A DNA stretch of 64,000 nucleotides. Origin: Vibrio sp. RE86 (GTDB lineage Bacteria > Pseudomonadota > Gammaproteobacteria > Enterobacterales > Vibrionaceae). Numbering within the stretch: position 1 is the stretch's first letter; each line of letters starts with the position of its first letter. The stretch covers positions 1-64,000 of the forward strand of contig NZ_VTXI01000024.1 in the NCBI RefSeq assembly GCF_013114545.1. Reading direction: 5' to 3'. The notes under the pieces are model-generated. The model made no database searches. It was not told the origin of the DNA and saw nothing but the letters and a program-made list of their open reading frames with translations. The translations under genes and the position numbers were made by a program. Shown here one piece after another: positions 1 to 7,905 of this stretch.

Positions 1-14
1 TCTTAGAAACATAA

Positions 15-47
15 AAAATCCGAGTGCATGGAATACACTCGGATTTT
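15..47 (-). terminator. Intrinsic terminator of the DUF21/CBS gene
   Basis: A 12-bp perfect inverted repeat (15-26 with 36-47) encloses a 9-nt loop. Read on the minus strand it is followed by a run of Ts, so it fits as the terminator of the minus-strand gene ending at 127. It also has four Ts on the plus strand and may act both ways. Confidence 0.8.
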
Positions 48-126
48 GACACCTTGGAAGGATCGTTCAACCGATCATTTAACCCTTAACTGATCGGCAT
101 TAGAGCCTTGGCTCCCTTTATTGTTG

Positions 127-1236
127 TTATGACTTGTTCTCTTTCGAGTCATCCGTACTTGAAGGTTTTTCTAGCTCTTCATCGTCGTCATCGCGATTTT
201 CGATAACGCCATGTTTCTCTTTCCACTTTTCCCAGCGGTCGAACGCAAGCTCTTGCATGTCTGTGGTTCGGTCGGCTTCATCGACAATCTCTTCACCAAC
301 TAGGTGTTCGAATACGTCTTCTAAGGTCAAAATGCCTTGAATCGTACCGTATTCATCGACCACCATCGCCAGTTGTAAACGGTTTGCCATCATCTGCTCA
401 AACGCTTTTGGTAGGGCAATCGTATTAAACAGTACATGTACAGGGCGCATAACGGCACCAAGTTGCTTCTCACCGCTGCCAGCTTGTTGAAGTTTGAACA
501 GCTCTAGACGGTGAACAAAACCAATGATGTTATCTTTCGACTGGCTATAAACCAGTGGACGTGAGAACGGAGTCTCTTTGTGCTCATTTAAAAACTCATT
601 GATTGTCATTTCCGCATCCACTCGGAAAACGACTGGGCGAGGCGTCATCACTTGAGTTACTGGCACATCTTGAATGCCTAGCAGGTTGTTAAGAATCTTC
701 GATTCTCCTTCTGCAAACTCACCACTCTCTTTCGCTAGGATTGCCATTGCTGATAGCTCATCACGCATTTTTGGCGCTTCGTGACCACGAGCCAGACGCT
801 TTGTGATTTGCTCTGAGAACCACACAAACGGTGTTAGAGCCCAGACCATCCAACGTAGAACAAGTGCCGAGCTTGGCGCTAGTTGACGCCAGTACGTTGC
901 CCCTATCGTTTTAGGAACAATTTCAGACAGCACCAGAATGCCTAGAGTGAGGACACCAGAGAATACACCTAACCACTCGCTACCGAATACGACAGCAGCT
1001 TGTGCACCGGCACTTGCAGCACCAATCGTGTGAGCAATGGTGTTTAAGGTCAAAATTGAAGCCAGTGGGCGGTCGATATCCGCTTTAAGCTTTGCTAGTG
1101 GCTCTGCTGCAGGGTGACCTTGCTGGCGCAACTGGGCAATGTAACTGGGTGAGATACTCAGAAGAACCGCTTCTAAAACGGAGCAAATAAACGATACGCC
1201 AATCGCTACGGTGACGTATATAGTTAGCAACAACAT
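127..1236 (-). CDS. CNNM/HlyC-CorC family membrane protein (DUF21 and CBS pair)
   Basis: A 369-residue inner-membrane protein. About four hydrophobic segments fill the first 150 residues (DUF21/CNNM domain). A tandem CBS pair follows at about 180-310, with typical 'VTQVMTPRP' and 'GIVTLEDVFE'-like sequence. The family is linked to divalent cation (magnesium, cobalt) transport or its control. The tail is short, acidic and low in complexity (a run of Asp/Glu then Ser/Asp/Lys). The C-terminal CorC_HlyC domain of longer relatives is absent. I chose the ATG at 1236 because AGGAC stands just upstream; a reading open to 1263 lacks such a site. The substrate cannot be told from sequence. Confidence 0.85.
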   Translation of the reverse strand: MLLLTIYVTVAIGVSFICSVLEAVLLSISPSYIAQLRQQGHPAAEPLAKLKADIDRPLASILTLNTIAHTIGAASAGAQAAVVFGSEWLGVFSGVLTLGILVLSEIVPKTIGATYWRQLAPSSALVLRWMVWALTPFVWFSEQITKRLARGHEAPKMRDELSAMAILAKESGEFAEGESKILNNLLGIQDVPVTQVMTPRPVVFRVDAEMTINEFLNEHKETPFSRPLVYSQSKDNIIGFVHRLELFKLQQAGSGEKQLGAVMRPVHVLFNTIALPKAFEQMMANRLQLAMVVDEYGTIQGILTLEDVFEHLVGEEIVDEADRTTDMQELAFDRWEKWKEKHGVIENRDDDDEELEKPSSTDDSKENKS

Positions 1237-1566
1237 AAGTGTCCTATATCGGTTTATGCCCACTTCTCACTTTGCATGAAAAGGCCTACTTTCCATACCT
1301 GAGCATGATTGAAATGAGCATTTTATATTCGCTATAAGCCCCGCAGTATCAGGCTTTACGGGCTTTCGCTTGTTTATAAATAAGGCCAATTGGGGTTAAA
1401 AACAAGTATTAACTATTACTGACAGAGTAACAAATTGTGAGTTAATGCTCAGATTATGGTTAAAAGTACGTCATGAAAGCGAAAGATCGCTTACAAACCT
1501 TTGCCAGATGGGGCATTTATGATTTAGAGTGAGTTGAATTCGATAACATATGAGAAGGGAAACCTA
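1237..1566. other. Intergenic region upstream of hupA, no gene seen
   Basis: These 330 bases lie between two divergent genes and hold no credible reading frame. Visible are a TATGAT -10-like hexamer at 1518-1523 without a good -35 partner, a small hairpin at 1477-1492 (AAGCGA/TCGCTT), and a GC-rich hairpin at 1336-1366. They presumably contain the hupA promoter, but I cannot place it firmly. Confidence 0.5.
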
Positions 1567-1839
1567 ATGAACAAGACCCAATTAATCGACTTTATCGCAG
1601 AGAAAGCAGATCTATCTAAAGCACAAGCTAAAGCTGCTCTTGAAGCAACTCTTGAAGGTGTGACTGATGCACTTAAAGAGGGTGACCAAGTTCAACTAAT
1701 TGGTTTTGGTACGTTCAAAGTTAACCACCGTGCAGCACGTACTGGTCGTAACCCAAAAACTGGTGACGAAATCCAAATCGCTGCAGCTAACGTTCCTGCA
1801 TTCGTATCAGGCAAAGCACTGAAAGACGCAGTAAAATAA
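1567..1839 (+). CDS. hupA: DNA-binding protein HU-alpha
   Basis: A 90-residue histone-like protein that binds and bends DNA as a dimer with HU-beta and compacts the nucleoid. The family signature lies near residues 46-65 (GFGTFKVNHRAARTGRNP), and the DNA-intercalating arm proline falls in 'GRNPKTG'. Length matches E. coli HupA exactly. I chose the ATG at 1567 because GAGAAGGGA lies 7-8 bases upstream; an in-frame upstream ATG at 1534 would add 11 unconserved residues. The gene ends in a strong terminator, so it is probably monocistronic with some read-through. The hupA-DUF1481 order is shared with E. coli (hupA-yjaH). Confidence 0.97.
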   Translation: MNKTQLIDFIAEKADLSKAQAKAALEATLEGVTDALKEGDQVQLIGFGTFKVNHRAARTGRNPKTGDEIQIAAANVPAFVSGKALKDAVK

Positions 1840-1880
1840 TTTCGTACTGCTTTCAGAGTTTTAAGCTCTAGATTGATATA

Positions 1881-1920
1881 ATACGCCAAGGTAGAGCTCT
1901 ATCTTGGCGTATATTTATTT
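1881..1920 (+). terminator. hupA terminator, 32-bp near-perfect palindrome
   Basis: Bases 1881-1912 are palindromic except for one position that still pairs as G-U in RNA, and they are followed by ATTTATTT. It ends about ten bases before the next gene's start codon. Confidence 0.8.
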
Positions 1921-1927
1921 TATGACT

Positions 1928-2620
1928 ATGAAAAGAATATTCTTACCTTCACTAATCGCCTCTCTACTGATTGGCTGCTCATCAAGCGTGTCTACGCCCA
2001 ACCTTGACCAGTTCTCAAATTACACTGGCGGTCAAACGATGGGTGATGCGATTAGCCTCTATTGGTATACAGAGCGCCTGACTTTCCCTTATACCGCTGC
2101 TGATCATGTTACAGCAGGAGATTATGGTTGGTACAAGACCGACTATCGCTGGGGTGAAGGAGAGCTACGAGAGTTGATTCGTGAAGGGGAGCAACTAAAA
2201 AGTGCTGAGTTAGTGCCGTATCGCATCCATGTTCGCTTTAACAAGAACGAAGACGCGGTTTATCAGCAATATCGATTAGATGGGAAGGTATTGCCACTCA
2301 AAGCCGATAAGATTGCGTGGTTAAAACAAGAAGCACTGCATATCGTCGAAAAGACCAAGCAGCAGAGTAGTGATGGGACCCGACTGATTCAAGGATATTG
2401 GGATGGTTCTAGCTTTGATACTTGCTCAGGTAAAAACTATGAGCAAGTTGAGTTTAACGCGACACTGCCAAGCTTTGTGGTTAACCGTCTTGCAGCAGTA
2501 GATAGTTATGCCGCATTTATTGGTTCGACACGTAGTAATAAAGTGGTGGTAGAAGAGCTTCTAATGCTCTCAGACGACAGTTACGATTGTATTGAGCGCC
2601 CTAGCTTAATTGAAGAATAA
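1928..2620 (+). CDS. DUF1481 family lipoprotein
   Basis: About 230 residues. The N-terminus is a lipoprotein signal (MKRIFLPSLIASLLIGCSSS) with the lipobox LIGC, so it is expected to be acylated and held in the envelope. The rest is soluble, rich in Tyr and Trp, and carries a Cys pair near 'FDTCSGKNYEQ' and 'SYDCIERP' that could form a disulfide. Family assignment rests partly on the conserved position after hupA (yjaH in E. coli). Function is unknown. Start is ATG 1928 or ATG 1922; neither has a Shine-Dalgarno sequence because the hupA terminator hairpin occupies the leader. Confidence 0.8.
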   Translation: MKRIFLPSLIASLLIGCSSSVSTPNLDQFSNYTGGQTMGDAISLYWYTERLTFPYTAADHVTAGDYGWYKTDYRWGEGELRELIREGEQLKSAELVPYRIHVRFNKNEDAVYQQYRLDGKVLPLKADKIAWLKQEALHIVEKTKQQSSDGTRLIQGYWDGSSFDTCSGKNYEQVEFNATLPSFVVNRLAAVDSYAAFIGSTRSNKVVVEELLMLSDDSYDCIERPSLIEE

Positions 2621-2663
2621 ACGTCAAGATTGGGCTTAAAGAGCGATTAACAACATTCAAAAG

Positions 2664-2693
2664 AAAAGGCTTGGTTTTTACACCAAGCCTTTT
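2664..2693. terminator. Bidirectional terminator between DUF1481 gene and purD
   Basis: An 11-bp perfect inverted repeat (AAAAGGCTTGG at 2664-2674 with 2683-2693) lies between two convergent genes, with A and T flanks in both directions. Confidence 0.85.
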
Positions 2694-2719
2694 GCATTTT
2701 AGCCAACTGATATTGTTAT

Positions 2720-4009
2720 TTACTTTTCTTGCTCACGAGCAATTGCACGGTAGCCGATGTCGTTGCGGTGGAACATGCCATTCCAGCTAACCTGCTTCGC
2801 TAGTGCGTATGCTTGCTCTTGCGCTTCAGATACGCTGTTACCGAGCGCAGTGGCACAAAGAACGCGACCGCCGTTAGTCACAACTTCACCCGCTTCGTTA
2901 TTTGCTGTACCTGCATGGAAGATCTTTTGACCTTCAACTTCGTCTGTCGGTAGGGAGATAACATCACCTTTTGCGTAATCTGCTGGGTAGCCACCTGCTG
3001 CTAGGACAACACCGATAGAAGCGCGTGGATCCCATTTTGATTCTGCTTCGTCCAGCTTCTCATCGATTGCCATTAGGCATAGCTCGACAAGGTCTGACTC
3101 CATACGCATCATGATAGGTTGCGTTTCTGGGTCGCCAAATCGACAGTTGTATTCGATAACTTTAGGAGTACCGTCTGCTGCAATCATAAGGCCAGCGTAA
3201 AGGAAACCAGTGTATGGTGCGCCTTCTGCGTCCATACCACGTACCGTTGGATAGACAACTTCTTCAAGAATACGATTGTGGATTTCAGGAGTAACCACTG
3301 GTGCTGGAGAGTAAGCCCCCATACCGCCAGTGTTAGGGCCAGTATCTTTGTCGCCGACACGTTTGTGGTCTTGGCTGGTGGCCATAGGCAGTACGCTAGA
3401 GCCGTCAACCATCACGATGAAGCTTGCTTCTTCGCCTTCTAGGAACTCTTCGATAACTACGCGGCTACCAGCTTCGCCAAATGCGTTGCCTGCTAGCATG
3501 TCTTTGATTGCGTCTTCTGCTTCTTCTAGGGTCATCGCAACGATAACGCCTTTACCCGCAGCAAGACCGTCAGCTTTAACTACGATAGGAGCCCCTTGCT
3601 CACGAACGTAAGCGATAGCTGGCTCAATCTCAGTGAAGTTCGCGTAAGCACCTGTTGGGATGTCGTGACGAGCTAGGAAATCTTTAGTGAACGCCTTTGA
3701 GCCTTCTAGCTGTGCTGCTGCTTCTGTTGGGCCAAAGATTGGCAGACCAGCTTCACGGAAAGCATCAACCACACCGATAACGAGTGGCGCTTCAGGGCCG
3801 ACGATAGTCAGTTCAATCGCTTTTTCTTTTGCAAACGCTACAAGCGCTTCAATATCTTCAACGCCGATTGCTACGTTCTCTAGCTTAGGCTCAAGAGCAG
3901 TACCTGCATTACCTGGAGCAACGAATACTGTTTCAACATTTGGGTTTTGTGCTGCTTTCCAGCCTAGTGCGTGCTCACGACCGCCGGCACCAATAATAAG
4001 AACTCGCAT
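2720..4009 (-). CDS. purD: Phosphoribosylamine--glycine ligase
   Basis: A 429-residue cytosolic ATP-grasp enzyme that joins glycine to 5-phosphoribosylamine to give GAR, the second step of purine synthesis. The N-terminus 'MRVLIIGAGGREHALGWK' is the family nucleotide-binding start. The ATP-grasp core carries 'VVKADGLAAGKGV' and 'EEFLEGEEASF', and the PurD signature 'RFGDPETQP' is intact. Length matches E. coli PurD. It is the second gene of purHD, 86 bases after purH, with a 10-bp stem in the spacer. AAGGA precedes the start. Confidence 0.97.
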   Translation of the reverse strand: MRVLIIGAGGREHALGWKAAQNPNVETVFVAPGNAGTALEPKLENVAIGVEDIEALVAFAKEKAIELTIVGPEAPLVIGVVDAFREAGLPIFGPTEAAAQLEGSKAFTKDFLARHDIPTGAYANFTEIEPAIAYVREQGAPIVVKADGLAAGKGVIVAMTLEEAEDAIKDMLAGNAFGEAGSRVVIEEFLEGEEASFIVMVDGSSVLPMATSQDHKRVGDKDTGPNTGGMGAYSPAPVVTPEIHNRILEEVVYPTVRGMDAEGAPYTGFLYAGLMIAADGTPKVIEYNCRFGDPETQPIMMRMESDLVELCLMAIDEKLDEAESKWDPRASIGVVLAAGGYPADYAKGDVISLPTDEVEGQKIFHAGTANNEAGEVVTNGGRVLCATALGNSVSEAQEQAYALAKQVSWNGMFHRNDIGYRAIAREQEK

Positions 4010-4035
4010 TGTAAAATCCTTAACTTAAATTGCTT

Positions 4036-4060
4036 AAGCCTCGAGAGCAACTCGAGGCTT
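4036..4060 (-). other. Intercistronic hairpin between purH and purD
   Basis: A perfect 10-bp inverted repeat (4036-4045 with 4051-4060) with a 5-nt loop. In the direction of the operon no T-run follows, so it is unlikely to be a simple terminator. It may set the relative mRNA stability of purH and purD. Confidence 0.6.
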
Positions 4061-4095
4061 TGAATTGTTTCTAGGGTTTAGAAACCAAGTGATTA

Positions 4096-5688
4096 TTAAT
4101 GATTAAAGTGACGCATACCCGTAAAGATCATCGCCATGCCATGCTCATCTGCTGCAGCGATCACTTCGTCATCACGCATAGAGCCACCTGGTTGGATAAC
4201 ACACTTGATTCCAGCTTCAGCCGCCGCGTCGATACCGTCACGGAATGGGAAGAATGCATCTGATGCCATCACACAACCTTCAACCTGTAGACCTTCGTCT
4301 GCAGCTTTGATACCTGCGATCTTGGCAGAGTAAACGCGGCTCATTTGGCCTGCGCCCACACCGATAGTCATGTCACCTTTCGAGTAAACGATCGCGTTAG
4401 ATTTTACGTACTTCGCTACTTTCCAGCAGAACAATGCGTCTTTTAGCTCTTCTGCTGTTGGTTGACGCTTAGAAACCACTTTAAGGTCATCGAGAGTTAC
4501 CATGCCTTGGTCACGATCCTGAACCAGTAGGCCACCGTTAACGCGTTTTACGTCAAAGCCAGTCGTTTTAGTTGTCCACTCACCACACTCAAGTAGGCGA
4601 AGGTTTTTCTTAGCTGCTACGATTTCTACCGCTTCAGCAGAAACTGATGGCGCGATGATGACTTCAACGAATTGACGCTCAGTGATAGCCGTTGCTGTTG
4701 CTGCGTCTAGTTCGCGGTTGAATGCGATGATGCCGCCAAATGCTGACGTTGGGTCTGTTTTGAACGCACGGTCGTAAGCTTCTAGGATGTCTTCACCTAG
4801 TGCTACACCACATGGGTTGGCGTGCTTAACGATGACACATGCTGGCTCGTCAAACTCTTTCACACACTCAAGTGCAGCGTCTGTGTCAGCGATGTTGTTG
4901 TAAGAAAGTGCTTTACCTTGGATTTGGCGAGCAGTAGATACTGATGCTTCTTCAGGGTTTGCTTCAACGTAGAATGCTGCTGCTTGGTGGCTGTTTTCAC
5001 CGTAGCGCATATCTTGCTTCTTCTTGAACTGTTGGTTGAACGTGCGAGGGAATTTAGACTCTTCGTCACCTTCTTTGTTCTCGCCGTAGCTAGGAACCAT
5101 AGTGCCGAAGTAGTTTGCGATCATGCCGTCGTAAGAGGCAGTGTGCTCGAATGCTGCGATAGCTAGGTCGAAGCGAGTCTCTAGAGTAAGAGATTTCTCG
5201 TTTTCGTCCATTTCTGCGATAACGCGGTCGTAGTCGCCAGCGTTAACAACGATAGTTACGTCTTTGTGGTTTTTCGCCGCTGAGCGAACCATTGTTGGGC
5301 CACCGATGTCGATGTTCTCAACAGCGTCAGCAAGCGTACAGCCTTCTTTAGCAACGGTTTCTGCGAATGGGTATAGGTTAACCACAACCATATCGATAGG
5401 GTTGATACCGTGAGTTTCCATCACGTCATCATCTTGGCCACGACGACCTAGGACACCACCGTGTACTTTCGGGTGAAGAGTCTTAACACGACCGTCCATC
5501 ATTTCTGGGAAACCAGTGTAATCTGATACCTCAGTTACAGAGATGCCTTTTTCTGCCAGTAGGCGAGCCGTACCACCAGTTGATAGAATATCAACGCCAC
5601 GGTTAGCTAGAGCTTGTGCAAACTCAACGATACCAGTTTTGTCTGATACGCTGATTAGAGCGCGGCGAATAGGACGAGCGTTAGTCAT
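4096..5688 (-). CDS. purH: Bifunctional AICAR transformylase / IMP cyclohydrolase
   Basis: A 530-residue enzyme for the last two steps of IMP synthesis. The N-terminal IMP cyclohydrolase (MGS-like) domain is about residues 1-195 ('RALISVSDKTGIVEFAQAL', 'LSTGGTARLLAE'). The transformylase domain follows, with the catalytic 'KHANPCG' motif. Length equals the family norm. First gene of purHD, with GAGGAATTG before ATG. A PurR-like box lies about 200 bases upstream, so purine repression is likely. Confidence 0.97.
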   Translation of the reverse strand: MTNARPIRRALISVSDKTGIVEFAQALANRGVDILSTGGTARLLAEKGISVTEVSDYTGFPEMMDGRVKTLHPKVHGGVLGRRGQDDDVMETHGINPIDMVVVNLYPFAETVAKEGCTLADAVENIDIGGPTMVRSAAKNHKDVTIVVNAGDYDRVIAEMDENEKSLTLETRFDLAIAAFEHTASYDGMIANYFGTMVPSYGENKEGDEESKFPRTFNQQFKKKQDMRYGENSHQAAAFYVEANPEEASVSTARQIQGKALSYNNIADTDAALECVKEFDEPACVIVKHANPCGVALGEDILEAYDRAFKTDPTSAFGGIIAFNRELDAATATAITERQFVEVIIAPSVSAEAVEIVAAKKNLRLLECGEWTTKTTGFDVKRVNGGLLVQDRDQGMVTLDDLKVVSKRQPTAEELKDALFCWKVAKYVKSNAIVYSKGDMTIGVGAGQMSRVYSAKIAGIKAADEGLQVEGCVMASDAFFPFRDGIDAAAEAGIKCVIQPGGSMRDDEVIAAADEHGMAMIFTGMRHFNH

Positions 5689-5888
5689 GCTTCAATTCCT
5701 CAAAGTCACAGAGTTAATATGAAAGATAAAGATATTTGCCAAAAGTGAACTTGTTCTTACTCTTAAATCTCAGTCTAGGAGTAAGATATTGGCCAGTTTT
5801 GGTAAAGACCTTTCCAGTAAACACTGGTGTAAAAACAGTCTCTGAGTTTGATGGCGCACATTCTAACTAATTTATTACAAAAAAGCTC

Positions 5889-5904
5889 GCGCAATCGTTT
5901 GGCA
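5889..5904 (-). promoter_or_regulatory. PurR-like operator of purHD
   Basis: The 16-mer GCGCAATCGTTTGGCA contains CGCAA and CGTTT in the spacing of the PurR consensus (ACGCAAACGTTTTCGT); outer bases of one half are degenerate. It lies between purH and zntR, divergently placed. The remaining leader (5689-5888) holds no gene but has a 7-bp stem at 5756-5762/5779-5785. Confidence 0.65.
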
Positions 5905-5972
5905 TCGCAAAATAATTGCAAAAAACTCAGCTTTACTCGATAAAAGTAACGAAACAGTTAATAGGAAAAGTT

Positions 5973-6404
5973 ATGTTTCAGATAGGCGAACTGGCTAAAC
6001 GCTGTAAAGTGACGGCAGATACACTACGATTCTACGAGAAAAACCAACTCATCAACCCCGCGGGGCGCAGTGAATCTGGTTATCGTCTTTATAATGAAGA
6101 AAATCAGAATCAGGTGAGTTTCATTCTTAAAGCTAAAGATCTTGGGCTGAGTTTGGATGAGATCCGAGAGCTGCTGGAGATAAAACTGGAAGCGACAGAG
6201 CATAGCTGTGCAGAGGTGAAAGCGATCACTACGGCTAAGTTAAATGTTATCGATGACAAGATTAATGAGCTAACGCGAATTCGAACCGCACTGAAGAAGA
6301 TTAATGATGCATGTTGTGGTGATATTGACGATGATGCGAGCCACTGTTCGATTTTAGGCGCTTTAGCCAGCGACGAAGAGCATCAGGATTCTTGTTGTAA
6401 CTAG
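5973..6404 (+). CDS. zntR: Zn(II)-responsive MerR-family regulator ZntR
   Basis: A 143-residue MerR-type activator. The N-terminal winged helix-turn-helix (MFQIGELAKRCKVTADTLRF) is followed by a dimerisation coiled coil at about 75-110. The C-terminal metal loop has ZntR-type cysteines in 'NDACCG', 'HCSILGAL' and a terminal 'CC', plus the early Cys in 'HSCAEVK'. With Zn it would activate zntA, the zinc exporter gene, which is not in this window. I chose ATG 5973 because AGGAAAAG precedes it; an upstream in-frame start would add a non-conserved tail. CueR and CadR are alternatives, but the two-cysteine pattern favours ZntR. Confidence 0.9.
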   Translation: MFQIGELAKRCKVTADTLRFYEKNQLINPAGRSESGYRLYNEENQNQVSFILKAKDLGLSLDEIRELLEIKLEATEHSCAEVKAITTAKLNVIDDKINELTRIRTALKKINDACCGDIDDDASHCSILGALASDEEHQDSCCN

Positions 6405-6416
6405 GGTCAACAGAAC

Positions 6417-7394
6417 CTAAGAGGCTTTACGTATGTTGGCCTTGAGGTTTTCGCTGCTTTTGATTTCAGGCAGGGTAGGGTAATACAAGGTGACTTGATT
6501 TCGCCCCGTTTGCTTCGAGTAGTACATCGCTTTGTCAGCTTGAACCAACAATTCTCTTACTGAGCTTGTCAGGTTAGTTAACTCTGCAATACCGATACTT
6601 ACCGTTGGGTAAATGATGTGGTTATCGACTCTGCATGGTGTTGATTCTATCGACTGGCGAATTCGCTCAGCGATATCGTAAGCTTGAATCGCGGTAGTGT
6701 GGGTTAGAACCACGCCAAATTCTTCTCCACCCAGTCGTCCAATATAATCACAAGACCTTACAGAGCCTTGGCAAATGTGAGCAACTTGAGTGATGACTTC
6801 ATCCCCTGATAAATGACCGACTTGGTCGTTTATCTCTTTAAAGTGGTCGATATCCACCATCAAACAGGCTAACAAAGGTTGCTTAGGTTTATCAAACTCT
6901 CGCTCGAGTCCTTGTAAAAAGGCGCGGCGATTCAACACACCCGTTAGCTCATCAGTCTCAGCTTGTTTCTTGAGTTCTGCTTCATGAAGGTAAGCTTGAG
7001 TGATCTCGCGTTCTTGCCACAACACGTAGCGTGTCCCGTTAGAAAGCGTGAGTGCTTTAAAGGTTGCTTCAAACCAGCGTTGCTCGTGATCACCCCATGC
7101 TTGCAATTGATCGATGGAAGCATCAAGTAGTTGAGTGGGAGTAAGAGAATAACGGAATCGGCTAGGCTTGCCACTTTGTAAGGCATTGTGAAAATGCTTT
7201 AGAAGCAGCTGAGCAAGAGACGTGGGCTTAAGATCTGCAAGGTGTTGATATTGTGGTTTGTATGAACAACAGGCAGTTTGGTTTTTATCTGCAAAGCACT
7301 CAATGATTTGTCCCTCAGGATTTAGGACCATCAAGCGATCTGGCTGCTCTTGTAATAAGAGGCTAAGCCATTCTTCTCTTTGCATATTAACCAT
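6417..7394 (-). CDS. GGDEF-domain diguanylate cyclase
   Basis: A 325-residue soluble protein with no membrane segment or signal peptide. The N-terminal ~150 residues look PAS-like ('MVLNPEGQIIECFAD') and may be a sensor. The C-terminal ~165 residues are a GGDEF domain with an intact 'GRLGGEEFGVVL' active site, so c-di-GMP synthesis is likely. An inhibitory RxxD site five residues before GGEEF is not evident. It is convergent with zntR and has its own promoter at about 7427-7456. Biofilm or motility roles are inferred from the family only. Confidence 0.9.
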   Translation of the reverse strand: MVNMQREEWLSLLLQEQPDRLMVLNPEGQIIECFADKNQTACCSYKPQYQHLADLKPTSLAQLLLKHFHNALQSGKPSRFRYSLTPTQLLDASIDQLQAWGDHEQRWFEATFKALTLSNGTRYVLWQEREITQAYLHEAELKKQAETDELTGVLNRRAFLQGLEREFDKPKQPLLACLMVDIDHFKEINDQVGHLSGDEVITQVAHICQGSVRSCDYIGRLGGEEFGVVLTHTTAIQAYDIAERIRQSIESTPCRVDNHIIYPTVSIGIAELTNLTSSVRELLVQADKAMYYSKQTGRNQVTLYYPTLPEIKSSENLKANIRKAS

Positions 7395-7426
7395 GTAAAG
7401 GCGCCTAGACGTTAACGTAATTGAGC

Positions 7427-7456
7427 ATTATATCGATTTCTTATAAATTTGCGCAA
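7427..7456 (-). promoter_or_regulatory. Sigma-70-type promoter of the diguanylate cyclase gene
   Basis: On the minus strand a TTGCGC -35 element (7451-7456) is separated by 18 bases from a perfect TATAAT -10 (7427-7432), about 32 bases before the start codon. Confidence 0.65.
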
Positions 7457-7475
7457 TCGCAATAGATCACACAAT

Positions 7476-7493
7476 GGTGAATATTTGTTCACC
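7476..7493. promoter_or_regulatory. Perfect 6-6-6 palindrome upstream of the cyclase promoter
   Basis: GGTGAA, six bases, TTCACC. A looser outer repeat (CAATG at 7473-7477, CATTG at 7497-7501) overlaps and surrounds it. Its centre lies about 65 bases before the expected transcription start, a usual place for an activator. The spacing does not fit CRP (eight rather than six bases between GTGA and TCAC). The binding factor is unknown. Confidence 0.5.
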
Positions 7494-7525
7494 TGACATT
7501 GCTGGTAACAATATAAGCAGTAAAT

Positions 7526-7560
7526 AAAAAGCCGGGCCCACAATTGTGAGCCCGGCTTTT
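7526..7560 (-). terminator. Terminator of the dusB-fis operon
   Basis: A long near-perfect palindrome built on AAAAGCCGGGC/GCCCGGCTTTT with an inner CACAATTGTG. On the minus strand it is followed by TTTTTATTT, just after fis. Confidence 0.88.
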
Positions 7561-7585
7561 GAAAATAAGATATTCGAATGAACGA

Positions 7586-7882
7586 TTAGTTCATGCCGTA
7601 TTTCTTAAGTTTCTTGCGAAGAGTACCGCGGTTGATACCCATCATAGTTGCTGCGCGAGTTTGGTTACCGCGAGTGTACTGCATGATAGTATCTAGTAGT
7701 GGCTGTTCAACTTCAGCTAGAACTAATTCGTATAGTTCTGTTACTTCTTGACCGTTAAGTTGTGCCAAGTAGTTTTTAAGAGATGCTTTAACAGAGTCAC
7801 GCAAAGGCTTTTGTGTAATCTGGTCTTGCGACGTTACTGTAGTTACTGTTAATGCTTCTGAAGTCAGATTTTGTTCGAACAT
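7586..7882 (-). CDS. fis: DNA-binding protein Fis
   Basis: A 98-residue nucleoid protein and growth-phase regulator. The length and C-terminal helix-turn-helix ('GNQTRAATMMGINRGTLRKK') match E. coli Fis. The N-terminal arm needed for inversion stimulation lies near residues 10-30. It is the second gene of dusB-fis, 23 bases after dusB. Expression should peak in early exponential growth through the promoter near 8910-8937. Confidence 0.98.
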   Translation of the reverse strand: MFEQNLTSEALTVTTVTSQDQITQKPLRDSVKASLKNYLAQLNGQEVTELYELVLAEVEQPLLDTIMQYTRGNQTRAATMMGINRGTLRKKLKKYGMN

Positions 7883-7905
7883 ATTCGGTCTAGCTCTTCT
7901 CTTAA

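Noticed and set aside
1534..1566. Eleven-residue extension of HU
   Set aside because: HU proteins begin at MNKTQL, and a good ribosome site stands before the ATG at 1567.
7476..7493. CRP site
   Set aside because: The GTGA and TCAC halves are two bases too far apart for CRP.
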